Source: a bacterium D16-51 (GTDB taxonomy: Bacteria; Bacillota; Clostridia; Lachnospirales; Lachnospiraceae). Taken from it: a stretch of 64,000 nt of DNA. This document shows positions 9,014 to 16,999 of this stretch, one piece after another. The DNA lies in contig RAYE01000009.1 of the NCBI GenBank assembly GCA_003612285.1, forward strand, positions 1 to 64,000, in the 5' to 3' direction. The notes under the pieces were generated by a model. It made no database searches and had not been told where the DNA came from. It saw only the letters and a program-made list of their open reading frames with translations. The translations under genes were made by a program, and so were the position numbers. How positions within the stretch are numbered: the stretch's first letter is position 1; the number at the start of each line of letters is the position of its first letter.

Positions 9014-10154
9014 TATAAAAAAACTTGGGATTTTCCTGCTTGCTGCATCCTTTGGAATAATCTTGTGTTATGCTATGCTGGACTTTTTTGATTCCACGTT
9101 AAATGGCGTTTTTCTTGATTGGTTTGATAAGAATTTTATGTATGATTATGATGTAGGCATAAAATCTTCGTCAAATCAGCGGATATATGCACACAGCATT
9201 AATTGGAGGGCTGTAAAGTCGTTTTTATTGACATTCTCGGTTCTTTTGCTGGAAGCATGGATTATTTCTGTTTTCCTTGCAGTACATTTTTCTGCAAAAA
9301 AGGCTTCAAAAAGGACTATAGAAGAAACAGGGAAAAAGATACATGCCTATATGGCGAAAGGGGTGGATGCAGAGGATATCTTTCCGGATACTTATAAAGA
9401 GCTGGCGGTGCAGATGATGGCAATAAAAACAAATATGATGCAGAATGAGCAGCGGCTGCGGGAAGAAGCCCAGCGGAAAAGCGATTTAATTACCTATTTG
9501 GCACATGATCTGAAAACGCCTCTTACATCAGTCATCGGTTATTTAAGCCTGTTGGATGAAATCCCGGAAATGCCCGAAAAGCAGCGTGCCCGCTATACAA
9601 AAATCACATTGGAGAAGGCGCAGCGGCTGGAGAAACTGACAAATGAATTTTTTGAAATTACACGTTATAACCTGCAGCAGATTTCTATAGAAAAAGAAGA
9701 AGTTGACCTTTCCTATATGCTTTTTCAGATGGCGGATGAATTCTATCCAATTCTTCAAGCTCATGGAAATACTGTAGAACTGGATGCAGAAGAAGAACTT
9801 ACAGTAATGGCAGATCCTGTGGAACTGGCGCGCGTATTTAACAATATCCTGAAAAACGCCGTGGCGTATAGTTATCCCGATACAGTGATAAAAATAAAAG
9901 CAAAAAAAGAAGGGGACAGTTTACAGGTCTCTTTTTCAAATGAAGGGAAGACAATTCCCAAACAAAAGCTGGATTCTATATTTGAAAAGTTTTTCCGTTT
10001 GGATGAAGCCCGTGCAACGAACACTGGCGGCGCAGGGCTGGGGCTGGCCATAGCAAAAGAAATTGTTGCCCTGCACAATGGTACAATTTCAGCTTCCAGT
10101 GAAAATGGCATCACTGTTTTTCTGGTTACACTGCCTTTTGCTTCGCAGGAATAA
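8991..10154 (+). CDS. VanS-like sensor histidine kinase
   Basis: This 387-residue membrane kinase starts with TTG inside the end of the regulator gene. The first residues MAIKLK match the way VanS of Tn1546 begins (MVIKLK, also a TTG overlap), which supports the choice. Two transmembrane helices (about 12-32 and 77-99) flank a short outer loop. A HAMP region, phosphoacceptor His172 (YLAHDLKTPLTSVIGYLSL), N box NILKNAV and G box GGAGLGLAIAKEI follow. The catalytic half is VanS-like throughout. The sensor half is not closely recognisable, so glycopeptide sensing should not be assumed. No resistance ligase or dehydrogenase genes accompany it. Confidence 0.88.
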   Translation: MAIKLKSNIKKLGIFLLAASFGIILCYAMLDFFDSTLNGVFLDWFDKNFMYDYDVGIKSSSNQRIYAHSINWRAVKSFLLTFSVLLLEAWIISVFLAVHFSAKKASKRTIEETGKKIHAYMAKGVDAEDIFPDTYKELAVQMMAIKTNMMQNEQRLREEAQRKSDLITYLAHDLKTPLTSVIGYLSLLDEIPEMPEKQRARYTKITLEKAQRLEKLTNEFFEITRYNLQQISIEKEEVDLSYMLFQMADEFYPILQAHGNTVELDAEEELTVMADPVELARVFNNILKNAVAYSYPDTVIKIKAKKEGDSLQVSFSNEGKTIPKQKLDSIFEKFFRLDEARATNTGGAGLGLAIAKEIVALHNGTISASSENGITVFLVTLPFASQE

Positions 10155-10174
10155 ATAAAAATGCCTCTATTCTC

Positions 10175-10203
10175 TTGACACATATGGGAACGAAGGATAT
10201 AAT
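10175..10203 (+). promoter_or_regulatory. consensus promoter of SRP RNA
   Basis: A perfect TTGACA (10175-10180), a 17-base spacer and a perfect TATAAT (10198-10203) make this the strongest promoter in the window, as expected for an abundant stable RNA. Confidence 0.92.
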
Positions 10204-10213
10204 TATAGACATT

Positions 10214-10488
10214 CCGTGCTAGCTGGGGAGTTAGCGGTGCCCTGTACCTGCAATCCGCTATAGCAGGGGTGATGTTCTGCTTCGGAGTTATTATTGCAAA
10301 GCAGCCCAATGTATGTGGCGTTGACGTTTTGGTCTTGCGCAATGGAACCTTATGAACCGTGTCAGGAGGGGAACCTAGCAGCACTAAGTAAGTGCTTTCG
10401 TGTGCCGCAAGGTCGCCGGAACCGAGTTAACAGCATTGGTAACGTTTGTAGTAATTTCTACAACGCAGGATGCACGGATTTTATTTTT
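10214..10488 (+). ncRNA. ffs: signal recognition particle RNA, large bacterial type
   Basis: The sequence matches the clostridial large SRP RNA in its 5' domain (ccgtgctagctggggag, gcaatccgct) and in helix 8 (gtgtcagg, a GGAA tetraloop, agcagcac). The ends ccgtgc (10214) and gcacgg (10472-10477) pair, and a T-rich run to 10488 completes a terminator-like end. The helix 8 tip reads agg-GGAA-cct rather than the more usual ggtcc-GGAA-ggaa; base pairing is kept. It forms the SRP with Ffh. Confidence 0.93.
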
Positions 10489-10500
10489 GGAGGAAATTCA

Positions 10501-12819
10501 GTGAAAGCAGAATTAAAGAAGAACAGTGTCAACCAAGTGCCAAAAGGAACTGCTATTTTTGAAGAGGGAGATGAGATAGCAGGAATTGGCCTGGTTGTGA
10601 AAGGTAGAGTGCGTATCCATTCGGAAGGGGTAAACCTGGTGGTTGGCTCCGGCAATTTTCTAGGGCTATGTGATTTACTGGATAAGACACATAGTCTTAC
10701 TTATACAGCGGATACTAATCTTGCGATTTATATTTTTCCGGTAACGAATCTAGGGATGGCAGTCAGGGGGCTGATTAAGGCAAATAAAGATTATGCCCCG
10801 TTAATGGTTTCCACTTTGAGTAAATATATTCGTGAATTGGCTAAGATTTTAGAAGAGTTGGAGGAAAGCGCAGAAGTTACCGGCAAATCTATTAAGGAAG
10901 CTTATCAGAGATATTTGGAAATCGGAAAGAAAACTGGCGCCAGGACAACGCCGATCCGTACAGTTGAAGAGTTAAAAGAGCTGGAAAAGGGGACGGTTAA
11001 TGCAGATTTGGTAGAATATTACCGTGCCTGTGCAGAGCTGCCGGCTGAAATACAGAAGGCGTATTTTGGCGTGAATGCTACGATAACAATCCATCATATT
11101 TTGGAGCAGGTTTATCTGGTTAGAAGCCTGTTAGGAAGATGTAAGCAGGATGCACAGTATTTAAAGACACTTGCAGGCCCGCTTGTGATAGACGCCAGAA
11201 GCCTTTATTCCAGCGTAATGCAGCAGGCTGTTATGTTACAGCGCGCAGGGGAAAAAATATCAGAGGTTACTTCGCTTTTAGATGATGTAATTGACAGGAC
11301 AAATTCCCTGGAAAACCTTTTAGGTAAACGCGCCAGTGTTGAACTGGCAGTTGACCATGAAGCAATAGAAGAAGCATATTCTAATTTGTTAAATGGCGGC
11401 GTTTCTTCCGGCACCGGGGTTTTGTCAGGGGAAGGTGCAGAAGCTGATATATCTGATTTAGCCGGGGCACTTGACCAGATTCTTGCCTATGGAGGGCTGG
11501 AAGAAGAGAAAGAGACAGCCTTACGGGATAATCTGGACGCGTTTATGGCATTGTCTGATAAGTATTCTACGGAAGAAGACGCGAGGAACCTTCGGAGAAA
11601 CCTGATTAAAGTATATTATGAGTTATATCAGAATGTTTTCCTTAAGGATTACAGATCAGGTGAAGAAACCCCGCTTGTGATAGATTTATTCCTTCGGTAT
11701 GGGCTTTTAAGTGAGACACTGGTGTCTGAGGAGATTCAGAGGGATTTGGTTTCCTTGGGCAGGTCGGATTTCAGTGAAGGGGTATGTGCTGTATATGATA
11801 TGAAGGAATGGCTTACCCTGATTTTGAATGGGGAGAAAGAGCCTTCCAAGAGCGAGTTTGATATGGATTATGACGAGAGCCTGCGTGATATGCGTAAAAA
11901 TGGGCAGATTACGCAGGAACAGCAGCAGGAAATGTCAGATGATCTTGAAGCGAAGTTTGCTTATGAAATTCAGAATATGTTCCGCACAAACCACCGTATC
12001 CTGTTTGGGCAGATTACTGCATTTGTGCCGTTTTTGTTTACGGAATCCTGCTCTGGTTCACTAAGCCGGAGCTATTTATCAAAGGATAAGATAAATGCAG
12101 CGGTACAGCGCCTGTTAAATATTGACTATTCCGTTTTTTACAGGGAAAGCCTTTATGGGCAGGAAGGTGCATTTGTAAAGGAATATGTACAGGAAGAGGT
12201 ATTTCCTGATATTGTTGCGATGCCGATTTATGGAAGCAAAACGGTTATGTGGCAGGAATTAAGCGGACGCCGCAGAAATTCCAAGGGAAGGTTTTTAGTC
12301 CCGATTTTTATGGAAGGCGATTTGGACAGTGAGATGACAAAGCTGTTTGGGCGTTTCCGCTGGGAGCTTTGCCGTACAATCCAAGGGTCATCATGGAATA
12401 ATATACAGTTGAAATCCCTTACCAGTGAGTATTGTGATTTTATCCAGTTTTACCGTAAAAATAGGGAACTGTCTGATGATAAAAAGGAAAAACTTAAACT
12501 GCAGATTCAAAAATGCCGCAATAATACAAGGGAAGTCTTCGTACTGGACTATGAAAACTGGATACGCCATGAATCGCAGGGCGGCCTGCTGTTAAGCAAG
12601 CCGGTGCGTGAGATTCTTGCAACATATTGTCCTTTTACAAAGGAAATCCGGGAAAAGATAGGCGAACAGCCGATGTTCCGTGATGCGATGGCACGTTTTG
12701 GCAGGGAACGCGCGAAACGTGCGAAGGAATATGATTTACGGTTCAGGGTATGGGAAAAGGATGGCTTGGAAATCCCGCCTGAAATTGTATCAACAAAGCG
12801 TTTTTATACAGAATATTAA
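10501..12819 (+). CDS. cNMP-binding-fold protein of unknown function
   Basis: The GTG at 10501 has an excellent RBS (ggagg, 7-base gap); any longer reading would run into the SRP RNA. The product has 772 residues. Residues 1-120 resemble a Crp-type cyclic-nucleotide-binding beta barrel (PKGTAIFEEGDE, VVKGRVRI). The phosphate-binding cassette lacks the usual FGE-x-A and Arg-Ser/Thr-Ala pattern (GSGNFLGLCDLL), so nucleotide binding is doubtful. The remaining 650 residues are largely helical, charged, without helix-turn-helix or transmembrane segments, and match no domain I recognise. Its position directly after the SRP RNA may mean read-through from that strong promoter. It meets the next gene tail to tail with a 4-base overlap. 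Confidence 0.8.
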   Translation: MKAELKKNSVNQVPKGTAIFEEGDEIAGIGLVVKGRVRIHSEGVNLVVGSGNFLGLCDLLDKTHSLTYTADTNLAIYIFPVTNLGMAVRGLIKANKDYAPLMVSTLSKYIRELAKILEELEESAEVTGKSIKEAYQRYLEIGKKTGARTTPIRTVEELKELEKGTVNADLVEYYRACAELPAEIQKAYFGVNATITIHHILEQVYLVRSLLGRCKQDAQYLKTLAGPLVIDARSLYSSVMQQAVMLQRAGEKISEVTSLLDDVIDRTNSLENLLGKRASVELAVDHEAIEEAYSNLLNGGVSSGTGVLSGEGAEADISDLAGALDQILAYGGLEEEKETALRDNLDAFMALSDKYSTEEDARNLRRNLIKVYYELYQNVFLKDYRSGEETPLVIDLFLRYGLLSETLVSEEIQRDLVSLGRSDFSEGVCAVYDMKEWLTLILNGEKEPSKSEFDMDYDESLRDMRKNGQITQEQQQEMSDDLEAKFAYEIQNMFRTNHRILFGQITAFVPFLFTESCSGSLSRSYLSKDKINAAVQRLLNIDYSVFYRESLYGQEGAFVKEYVQEEVFPDIVAMPIYGSKTVMWQELSGRRRNSKGRFLVPIFMEGDLDSEMTKLFGRFRWELCRTIQGSSWNNIQLKSLTSEYCDFIQFYRKNRELSDDKKEKLKLQIQKCRNNTREVFVLDYENWIRHESQGGLLLSKPVREILATYCPFTKEIREKIGEQPMFRDAMARFGRERAKRAKEYDLRFRVWEKDGLEIPPEIVSTKRFYTEY

Positions 12820-13547
12820 ATCCATCCACCATCTAAAATGATTATCTGCCCCGTCAGGTAATCATTTTTTTTATTGATATCATAGGCAAGCTGTGCGACT
12901 TCATTAACTGTACCCATCCTGCCGGCAGGGATTTCATCCGTGATGGCCACAAGTTCTTCTTTTGTCAGCCGGCTGTTCATCTCAGTGTCAATGATGCCGC
13001 AGGCTATGGCGTTTACCTGGATGTTGCTTGGGGCAAGCTCTTTTGCCAGCGCTTTTGTAAATGCGTTGACGCCGCCTTTTGATGCAGAGTAGGCGACTTC
13101 TGCAGATGCGCCGGTACATCCCCAGACAGAGGAAATTGACAGGATTTTCCCGCTCTTTTGAGGAAGCATCATTTTGATGGCAAGCCTGCTGCAGTAAAAG
13201 ACTGAGCTTAAATTGGATGACAGGATTTTATCCCACTCCCCATCTGTCATATCCTGAAGCAGCCCAAAATAGGAGATGCCTGCATTGTTCACCAATATGT
13301 CAAGGCGATGGAACGTTTCTTCGATTTGCCTGAAAAAAGAGGCAGCATCCTTGGAACATCCCATGTCGCCTGTAAAAGCAAGGCAGTTTACCTGGCAGGC
13401 TTCGATTTCTTTTTTTACTTCAATGAGTTTTTGCTCTTGGGAACGGCAGCAGATAGCTACATCATACCCTTCTTTTGCATATTTTAACGCAATTGCCTTT
13501 CCAATTCCCTGGGAGCAGCCCGTAATGGCGGCCGTTTTGTTTTGCAT
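12816..13547 (-). CDS. SDR-family oxidoreductase (FabG-like)
   Basis: This is a 243-residue classical short-chain dehydrogenase. The cofactor loop is TGCSQGIG (9-16), followed by NNAG (87-90). The catalytic residues Ser140, Tyr153 and Lys157 are in place (ISSVWG, YSASK), and the C-terminus LTGQIIILDGGWI is typical. Such enzymes reduce or oxidise keto/hydroxy groups with NAD(P)H, and FabG-type 3-oxoacyl-ACP reductases are the closest well-known relatives. It is not in a fatty-acid cluster, so the substrate is open. RBS aggaggg is on the minus strand at about 13555. Confidence 0.9.
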   Translation of the reverse strand: MQNKTAAITGCSQGIGKAIALKYAKEGYDVAICCRSQEQKLIEVKKEIEACQVNCLAFTGDMGCSKDAASFFRQIEETFHRLDILVNNAGISYFGLLQDMTDGEWDKILSSNLSSVFYCSRLAIKMMLPQKSGKILSISSVWGCTGASAEVAYSASKGGVNAFTKALAKELAPSNIQVNAIACGIIDTEMNSRLTKEELVAITDEIPAGRMGTVNEVAQLAYDINKKNDYLTGQIIILDGGWI

Positions 13548-13601
13548 TCGTATCCCTCCTGGTGCACCTTTTTTATATAGTATACCATGAAAAGCGGCTA
13601 C

Positions 13602-13630
13602 TTTACATGGTTTTCTTTTTTTGCTATAAT
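13602..13630 (+). promoter_or_regulatory. promoter of LCP-like gene
   Basis: TTTACA (13602-13607), 17 bases, then TATAAT (13625-13630), which also has the extended TG motif. Confidence 0.75.
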
Positions 13631-13643
13631 ATATCTTATGTTT

Positions 13644-13670
13644 GTTACTGGCCAGGGAGTGAATAGTAAC
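13644..13670. repeat. GTTACT/AGTAAC hairpin in 5' leader
   Basis: gttact (13644-13649) pairs with agtaac (13665-13670). The right arm is part of the dispersed motif gtgaatagtaac. It lies between the promoter and the start codon and so would be transcribed. Confidence 0.5.
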
Positions 13671-13714
13671 CTATGTTTCGGGTTGAACACATATGTTGAG
13701 GGAAGGTACTAATA

Positions 13715-14971
13715 ATGAAGAAAAAAAATGTAGCAAAAATGTTTTTTACAAGCCTGTTAAAATCGCTGGTTTGTATTGCTGTAATTTTAGGGGTGGGTTT
13801 TGCCAGTTATAAGATTTCTTATTCTGTATTGTCCGGTGCAGATGAAAACGGCAGTGATCCAATTGACAGTTTAAAAGATATAATAGATGAAGCGACAACG
13901 GATGAAATTTCTAAAAACCTGATATATGTATCAAATGATAAAAATAAGATTACACATATTATGCTTGAAATATGTAATACAAAAACCTATAATATGGATT
14001 ATGTTACGATTCCTGTCCGTACTGATTATACAATACCATCTGTTATGTACAGAAAACTATGCCAGGTAAATCAGGAGATTCCGCAGGTAGTCCGTATTGC
14101 AAAGCTGAAACAGTACTTTGAAGATGAAAATGACGCATATGGATATGGAGTCCTGATTTTTGAAAAGATGCTTGGGACAGATATTAGTTATTATACGGCG
14201 ATAGACCAGGAGACATATGAAAGCCATTATGTCCAAAAGAATGTTACGGTGGCATATCAGTCTAAAAGTTCCCTGAATAATACGCCGGGGCCGGATGGGG
14301 TTACTCCGAGTTCTCCAACTGTATTGCAGGCAAAAATGAAAATATCGCTGTTAAGTGATGCGTATAAAAACCAAATCAAAGATTTGGGGCATGATAAAGA
14401 AAAAATTGCAGATTATATTAAAGACCAGTATGAGAGAGTGTCGTCTAATCTGACAGAGTATAATAAAATAGGATATGTAGAAGCGTATGAAAAGATGGAT
14501 GCAGAGCTATACCATTATTGGGGGGTTCCAGGAATTTATAATGGAAAAGTATTTGAGGTAGATGCTAAGGCAGCAAAAAAGGCATTGAAGCGTTTGGCAG
14601 AAAATACAGAGAAATATACTGCTATACAGGATTTTGCCAAGGTAAATATGGTAATACCGCCTTCATCTGGCAAGCTTCCGGAGAATACGGGGACAGCCAG
14701 TTCAAAAGGCTTAAAGATATATGTGCTGAATGGAAGCCGGATTGCGGGGGTGGCTTCTTCTACAAAGCAGGAGCTGGAAAGTGCAGGTTATACTGTACCG
14801 CAGGTAGGTAATTATACGGCGGAGACGTTAACGACAACCAGGATAAAAGTTAGTAAGGAGGGGCAGGGAGAGGACTTAAAACAATATTTTAACAATCCCG
14901 AGGTGGTTGTTGGCGGTGTGACAGAGGGGTATGATATTGAAATTATTCTGGGGACTATGGATGCAAACTAG
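13715..14971 (+). CDS. LCP-like membrane protein with LytR_C domain
   Basis: This 418-residue protein has a signal-anchor helix at about 14-32. The extracellular part resembles the LytR-CpsA-Psr (LCP) fold at about 60-170 (ITHIMLEICNTKT, DYVTIPVRTDYTI, FEKMLGTDISYYTAID). A LytR_C domain lies at about 335-415 (KIYVLNGSRIAGVA). LCP enzymes attach teichoic acids or capsule to peptidoglycan. Here the usual SRSDT and IPRDT arginine/aspartate motifs read NKITH and IPVRTD, so catalysis is questionable. A TagA/WecG-like gene follows, which fits an envelope-glycopolymer context. RBS gagggaaggt. Confidence 0.78.
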   Translation: MKKKNVAKMFFTSLLKSLVCIAVILGVGFASYKISYSVLSGADENGSDPIDSLKDIIDEATTDEISKNLIYVSNDKNKITHIMLEICNTKTYNMDYVTIPVRTDYTIPSVMYRKLCQVNQEIPQVVRIAKLKQYFEDENDAYGYGVLIFEKMLGTDISYYTAIDQETYESHYVQKNVTVAYQSKSSLNNTPGPDGVTPSSPTVLQAKMKISLLSDAYKNQIKDLGHDKEKIADYIKDQYERVSSNLTEYNKIGYVEAYEKMDAELYHYWGVPGIYNGKVFEVDAKAAKKALKRLAENTEKYTAIQDFAKVNMVIPPSSGKLPENTGTASSKGLKIYVLNGSRIAGVASSTKQELESAGYTVPQVGNYTAETLTTTRIKVSKEGQGEDLKQYFNNPEVVVGGVTEGYDIEIILGTMDAN

Positions 14972-15043
14972 GGCATGCCTTACTATTCCTGAGGACAGAT
15001 GGAACAGGAGTGGTGTGTTCTGCAATAGCAAAGGATAGACAAT

Positions 15044-15802
15044 ATGCAGGCTTCAGTTAAGATAATGGATATTGATGTCGACATGATATCAAATGACGTT
15101 CTTATAAAAGAGATAAATGAATATCTTACAGATGAAAAACCGCAGGTTATCCTGTTTGCTTCGACAGAGTTGTTAAATCTGGCTGTTGGGGATGAAAGCT
15201 GCAGGAAGTTAATCGGCATGGCAGATTTGCTTTTGCCAGGGGAGGAAGCCCTTTTAAGCGCGCACCATGCAGACGTGCTGAAAGCAGGGGACATGGTAGT
15301 AAGCTGTAAGAGCTTTGGGCTGGTATTAGAAAAGTTGACAAAGGAAGACCGCTCTATTTATATTGTTTCAAAAAGCGATAATGACGTATATTTGCTAAAG
15401 GAATATTGCAAAAGGATGCAGCCGGAGCTGCGGATTGTTGGCTCATGTGTATATACGGAGGATTTGGATGATGCTGCGATTGTAAATGAGATTAACAGCC
15501 ATGTACCAGATATCCTTCTGGTGGACTTGAAGACAGGGGCGCAGGAAAAATGGATTATGGCGCATGTTCCTTTGCTGAATGCAAGGCTTTGTATTGGGAT
15601 TGGTGGTGTTGCTGGGCTGGTAATGGCGCAGGAAAAGAAGATACCGGGCTGGATTATGAAGCTTCATTTGGATGGGCTTTATCATAAAATCGTGCGGGAG
15701 CAGTCTGTAAAAAAAGATGTGCGGGCGCGTATATTTCGGAAGAAAGTTGTACAATATAATAATCAGATAGATGGTCAGAATCAAAAGGATGATGGTAAAT
15801 GA
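15044..15802 (+). CDS. WecG/TagA/CpsF-family glycosyltransferase-like protein
   Basis: This 252-residue protein is related to TagA, which adds N-acetylmannosamine in wall teichoic acid linkage-unit synthesis. The family shape is clear (EINEYL, ADLLLPG, PDILLVDLK, AQEKWIMAH, CIGIGGVAG). Two hallmark motifs are changed: the PDG-type loop that carries the catalytic Asp reads PGEE, and the G-x-G-x-P-K-Q-E loop reads DLKTGAQE. It may therefore be inactive or have a new role. It follows the LCP-like gene by 72 bases. The stop lies inside a hairpin. Confidence 0.75.
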   Translation: MQASVKIMDIDVDMISNDVLIKEINEYLTDEKPQVILFASTELLNLAVGDESCRKLIGMADLLLPGEEALLSAHHADVLKAGDMVVSCKSFGLVLEKLTKEDRSIYIVSKSDNDVYLLKEYCKRMQPELRIVGSCVYTEDLDDAAIVNEINSHVPDILLVDLKTGAQEKWIMAHVPLLNARLCIGIGGVAGLVMAQEKKIPGWIMKLHLDGLYHKIVREQSVKKDVRARIFRKKVVQYNNQIDGQNQKDDGK

Positions 15803-15816
15803 TACTATCATCCTTT
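15785..15816 (+). terminator. hairpin overlapping the TagA-like stop codon
   Basis: aaggatgatggta and tactatcatcctt pair with a single G-T pair around a short loop; the TGA stop is in the loop. The T tail is poor, so it may be a processing or attenuation site rather than a strong terminator. Confidence 0.5.
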
Positions 15817-15917
15817 ATGTATGTGCCCGGTATGGGCATAATCTAACCGTTATTGAAGAAAATCCAATGGTTGCCTGGTTTTATGGCAATATATGGTTGT
15901 TTTTAGGAGACGGGGAA

Positions 15918-16766
15918 ATGGCATGGAAAATCATTAGGATTATGATTGGCACTTTAATGATGGCGGCTGCGGTTAATTTTATTTTTGAACCGATGAATAT
16001 GGTAATGGGCGGTGTATCGGGGCTTGCCATTATTGTGAAAGAACTGACGCAGGGGATTGTTAGCGGCGGCTTTCCGGTATGGGTTACAAACCTTGCGGCA
16101 AATGTCCCAATTTTCCTGCTTGGGTATTTTGTGATGGGAAAAAGTTATCTGGGATATACTTTTTTTGCAAATCTTTGCTTTTCTTTCTTTTTGCTTGTAC
16201 TTCCGGTTACTCCAATTGAGCAGAAAGATTATTTCCTGTCAGCAATAGCGGGGGGCGTTTTGACAGGCGGAGGGCTTGGGCTCGTATTTGCCGCGGGGTA
16301 TTCTACAGGAGGGATGGATTTATTGGGCAGTATTATCCAAAGCCGTTTGAAATCTTATCCTGTAGCTGTTATCCTGTTTGTATTGGATGCTTCGGTTATT
16401 TTTACCGGCGCATTGGTATTTGGTTTTTTTACTACCGCCTATGCTGTGGTTTCTGTTTTTATCTCTTCCAGGATTATGGATGAAATTTTGTCTGGCCTTA
16501 AACTTGGAAAACAGATTTGGATTATTTCAGAAGAGCACCAGAAAATCAGCAATGAGATTATACAGCAGATGGGACGGGGCGTGACATGTATATCGGGGAA
16601 GGGGATGTATACAAAAAAAGCAAAAAATATTTTGTTCTGTGTAGTTGGGAAACGGCAGGTAATGTCCCTGGTTAGCATTGTCAGGCAGGTAGACAGGGCG
16701 GCGTTTATTGTAATCCAGGATGCAAGAGAAGTTATGGGGGAGGGATTCCGGGAAATTAGTGAATAG
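15918..16766 (+). CDS. YitT family membrane protein (DUF161 plus DUF2179)
   Basis: The ATG at 15918 has RBS aggag with an 8-base gap; the longer open frame from 15771 includes the previous gene's hairpin and is not credible. The product has 282 residues. The first 200 contain five or six hydrophobic helices with the family motifs FEPMNMVMGGVSGLAII and GLVFAAGYSTGGMDLLG. The C-terminal soluble DUF2179 domain follows (GRGVTCISGKGMYTKKAKNILFCVV). YitT proteins are widespread in Firmicutes; the transported compound is not known. Confidence 0.9.
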   Translation: MAWKIIRIMIGTLMMAAAVNFIFEPMNMVMGGVSGLAIIVKELTQGIVSGGFPVWVTNLAANVPIFLLGYFVMGKSYLGYTFFANLCFSFFLLVLPVTPIEQKDYFLSAIAGGVLTGGGLGLVFAAGYSTGGMDLLGSIIQSRLKSYPVAVILFVLDASVIFTGALVFGFFTTAYAVVSVFISSRIMDEILSGLKLGKQIWIISEEHQKISNEIIQQMGRGVTCISGKGMYTKKAKNILFCVVGKRQVMSLVSIVRQVDRAAFIVIQDAREVMGEGFREISE

Positions 16767-16885
16767 GTTTCCAGGAGGCTTTGGTAAAATCGAACAGTAT
16801 TTTCAGGGATTTTTTTACGGATTTATGGCGAAATGAACGAAAAAAAAATAAAGTATACGCTTTGCACAAAACACGAAATGTTTCT

Positions 16886-16915
16886 TTGTCAATTTATGCT
16901 ATGGTCAAGTTATCT
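16886..16915 (+). promoter_or_regulatory. possible promoter of sugar-ABC ATPase
   Basis: TTGTCA (16886-16891) and TTATCT (16910-16915) are 18 bases apart. The 233-base gap between 16767 and 16999 is otherwise A/T-rich with no gene seen; further TATA-like sequences at 16917-16935 make the exact start uncertain. Confidence 0.4.
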
Positions 16916-16999
16916 GTTATAGTGTATTATACTTTATAGGTTGAGTGCTATGGCAGATAGCGCTAAAAAATATTATTTGATAGTAGGAGGATACATACT

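Noticed and set aside
8321-10154. A vancomycin-resistance cluster
   Set aside because: Only the regulators are VanRS-like; no vanH, D-Ala-D-Lac or D-Ala-D-Ser ligase, or vanX gene is present in the window near them.
10294-10500. N-terminal extension of the cNMP-fold protein
   Set aside because: This stretch is the SRP RNA; the GTG at 10501 has a near-perfect RBS.
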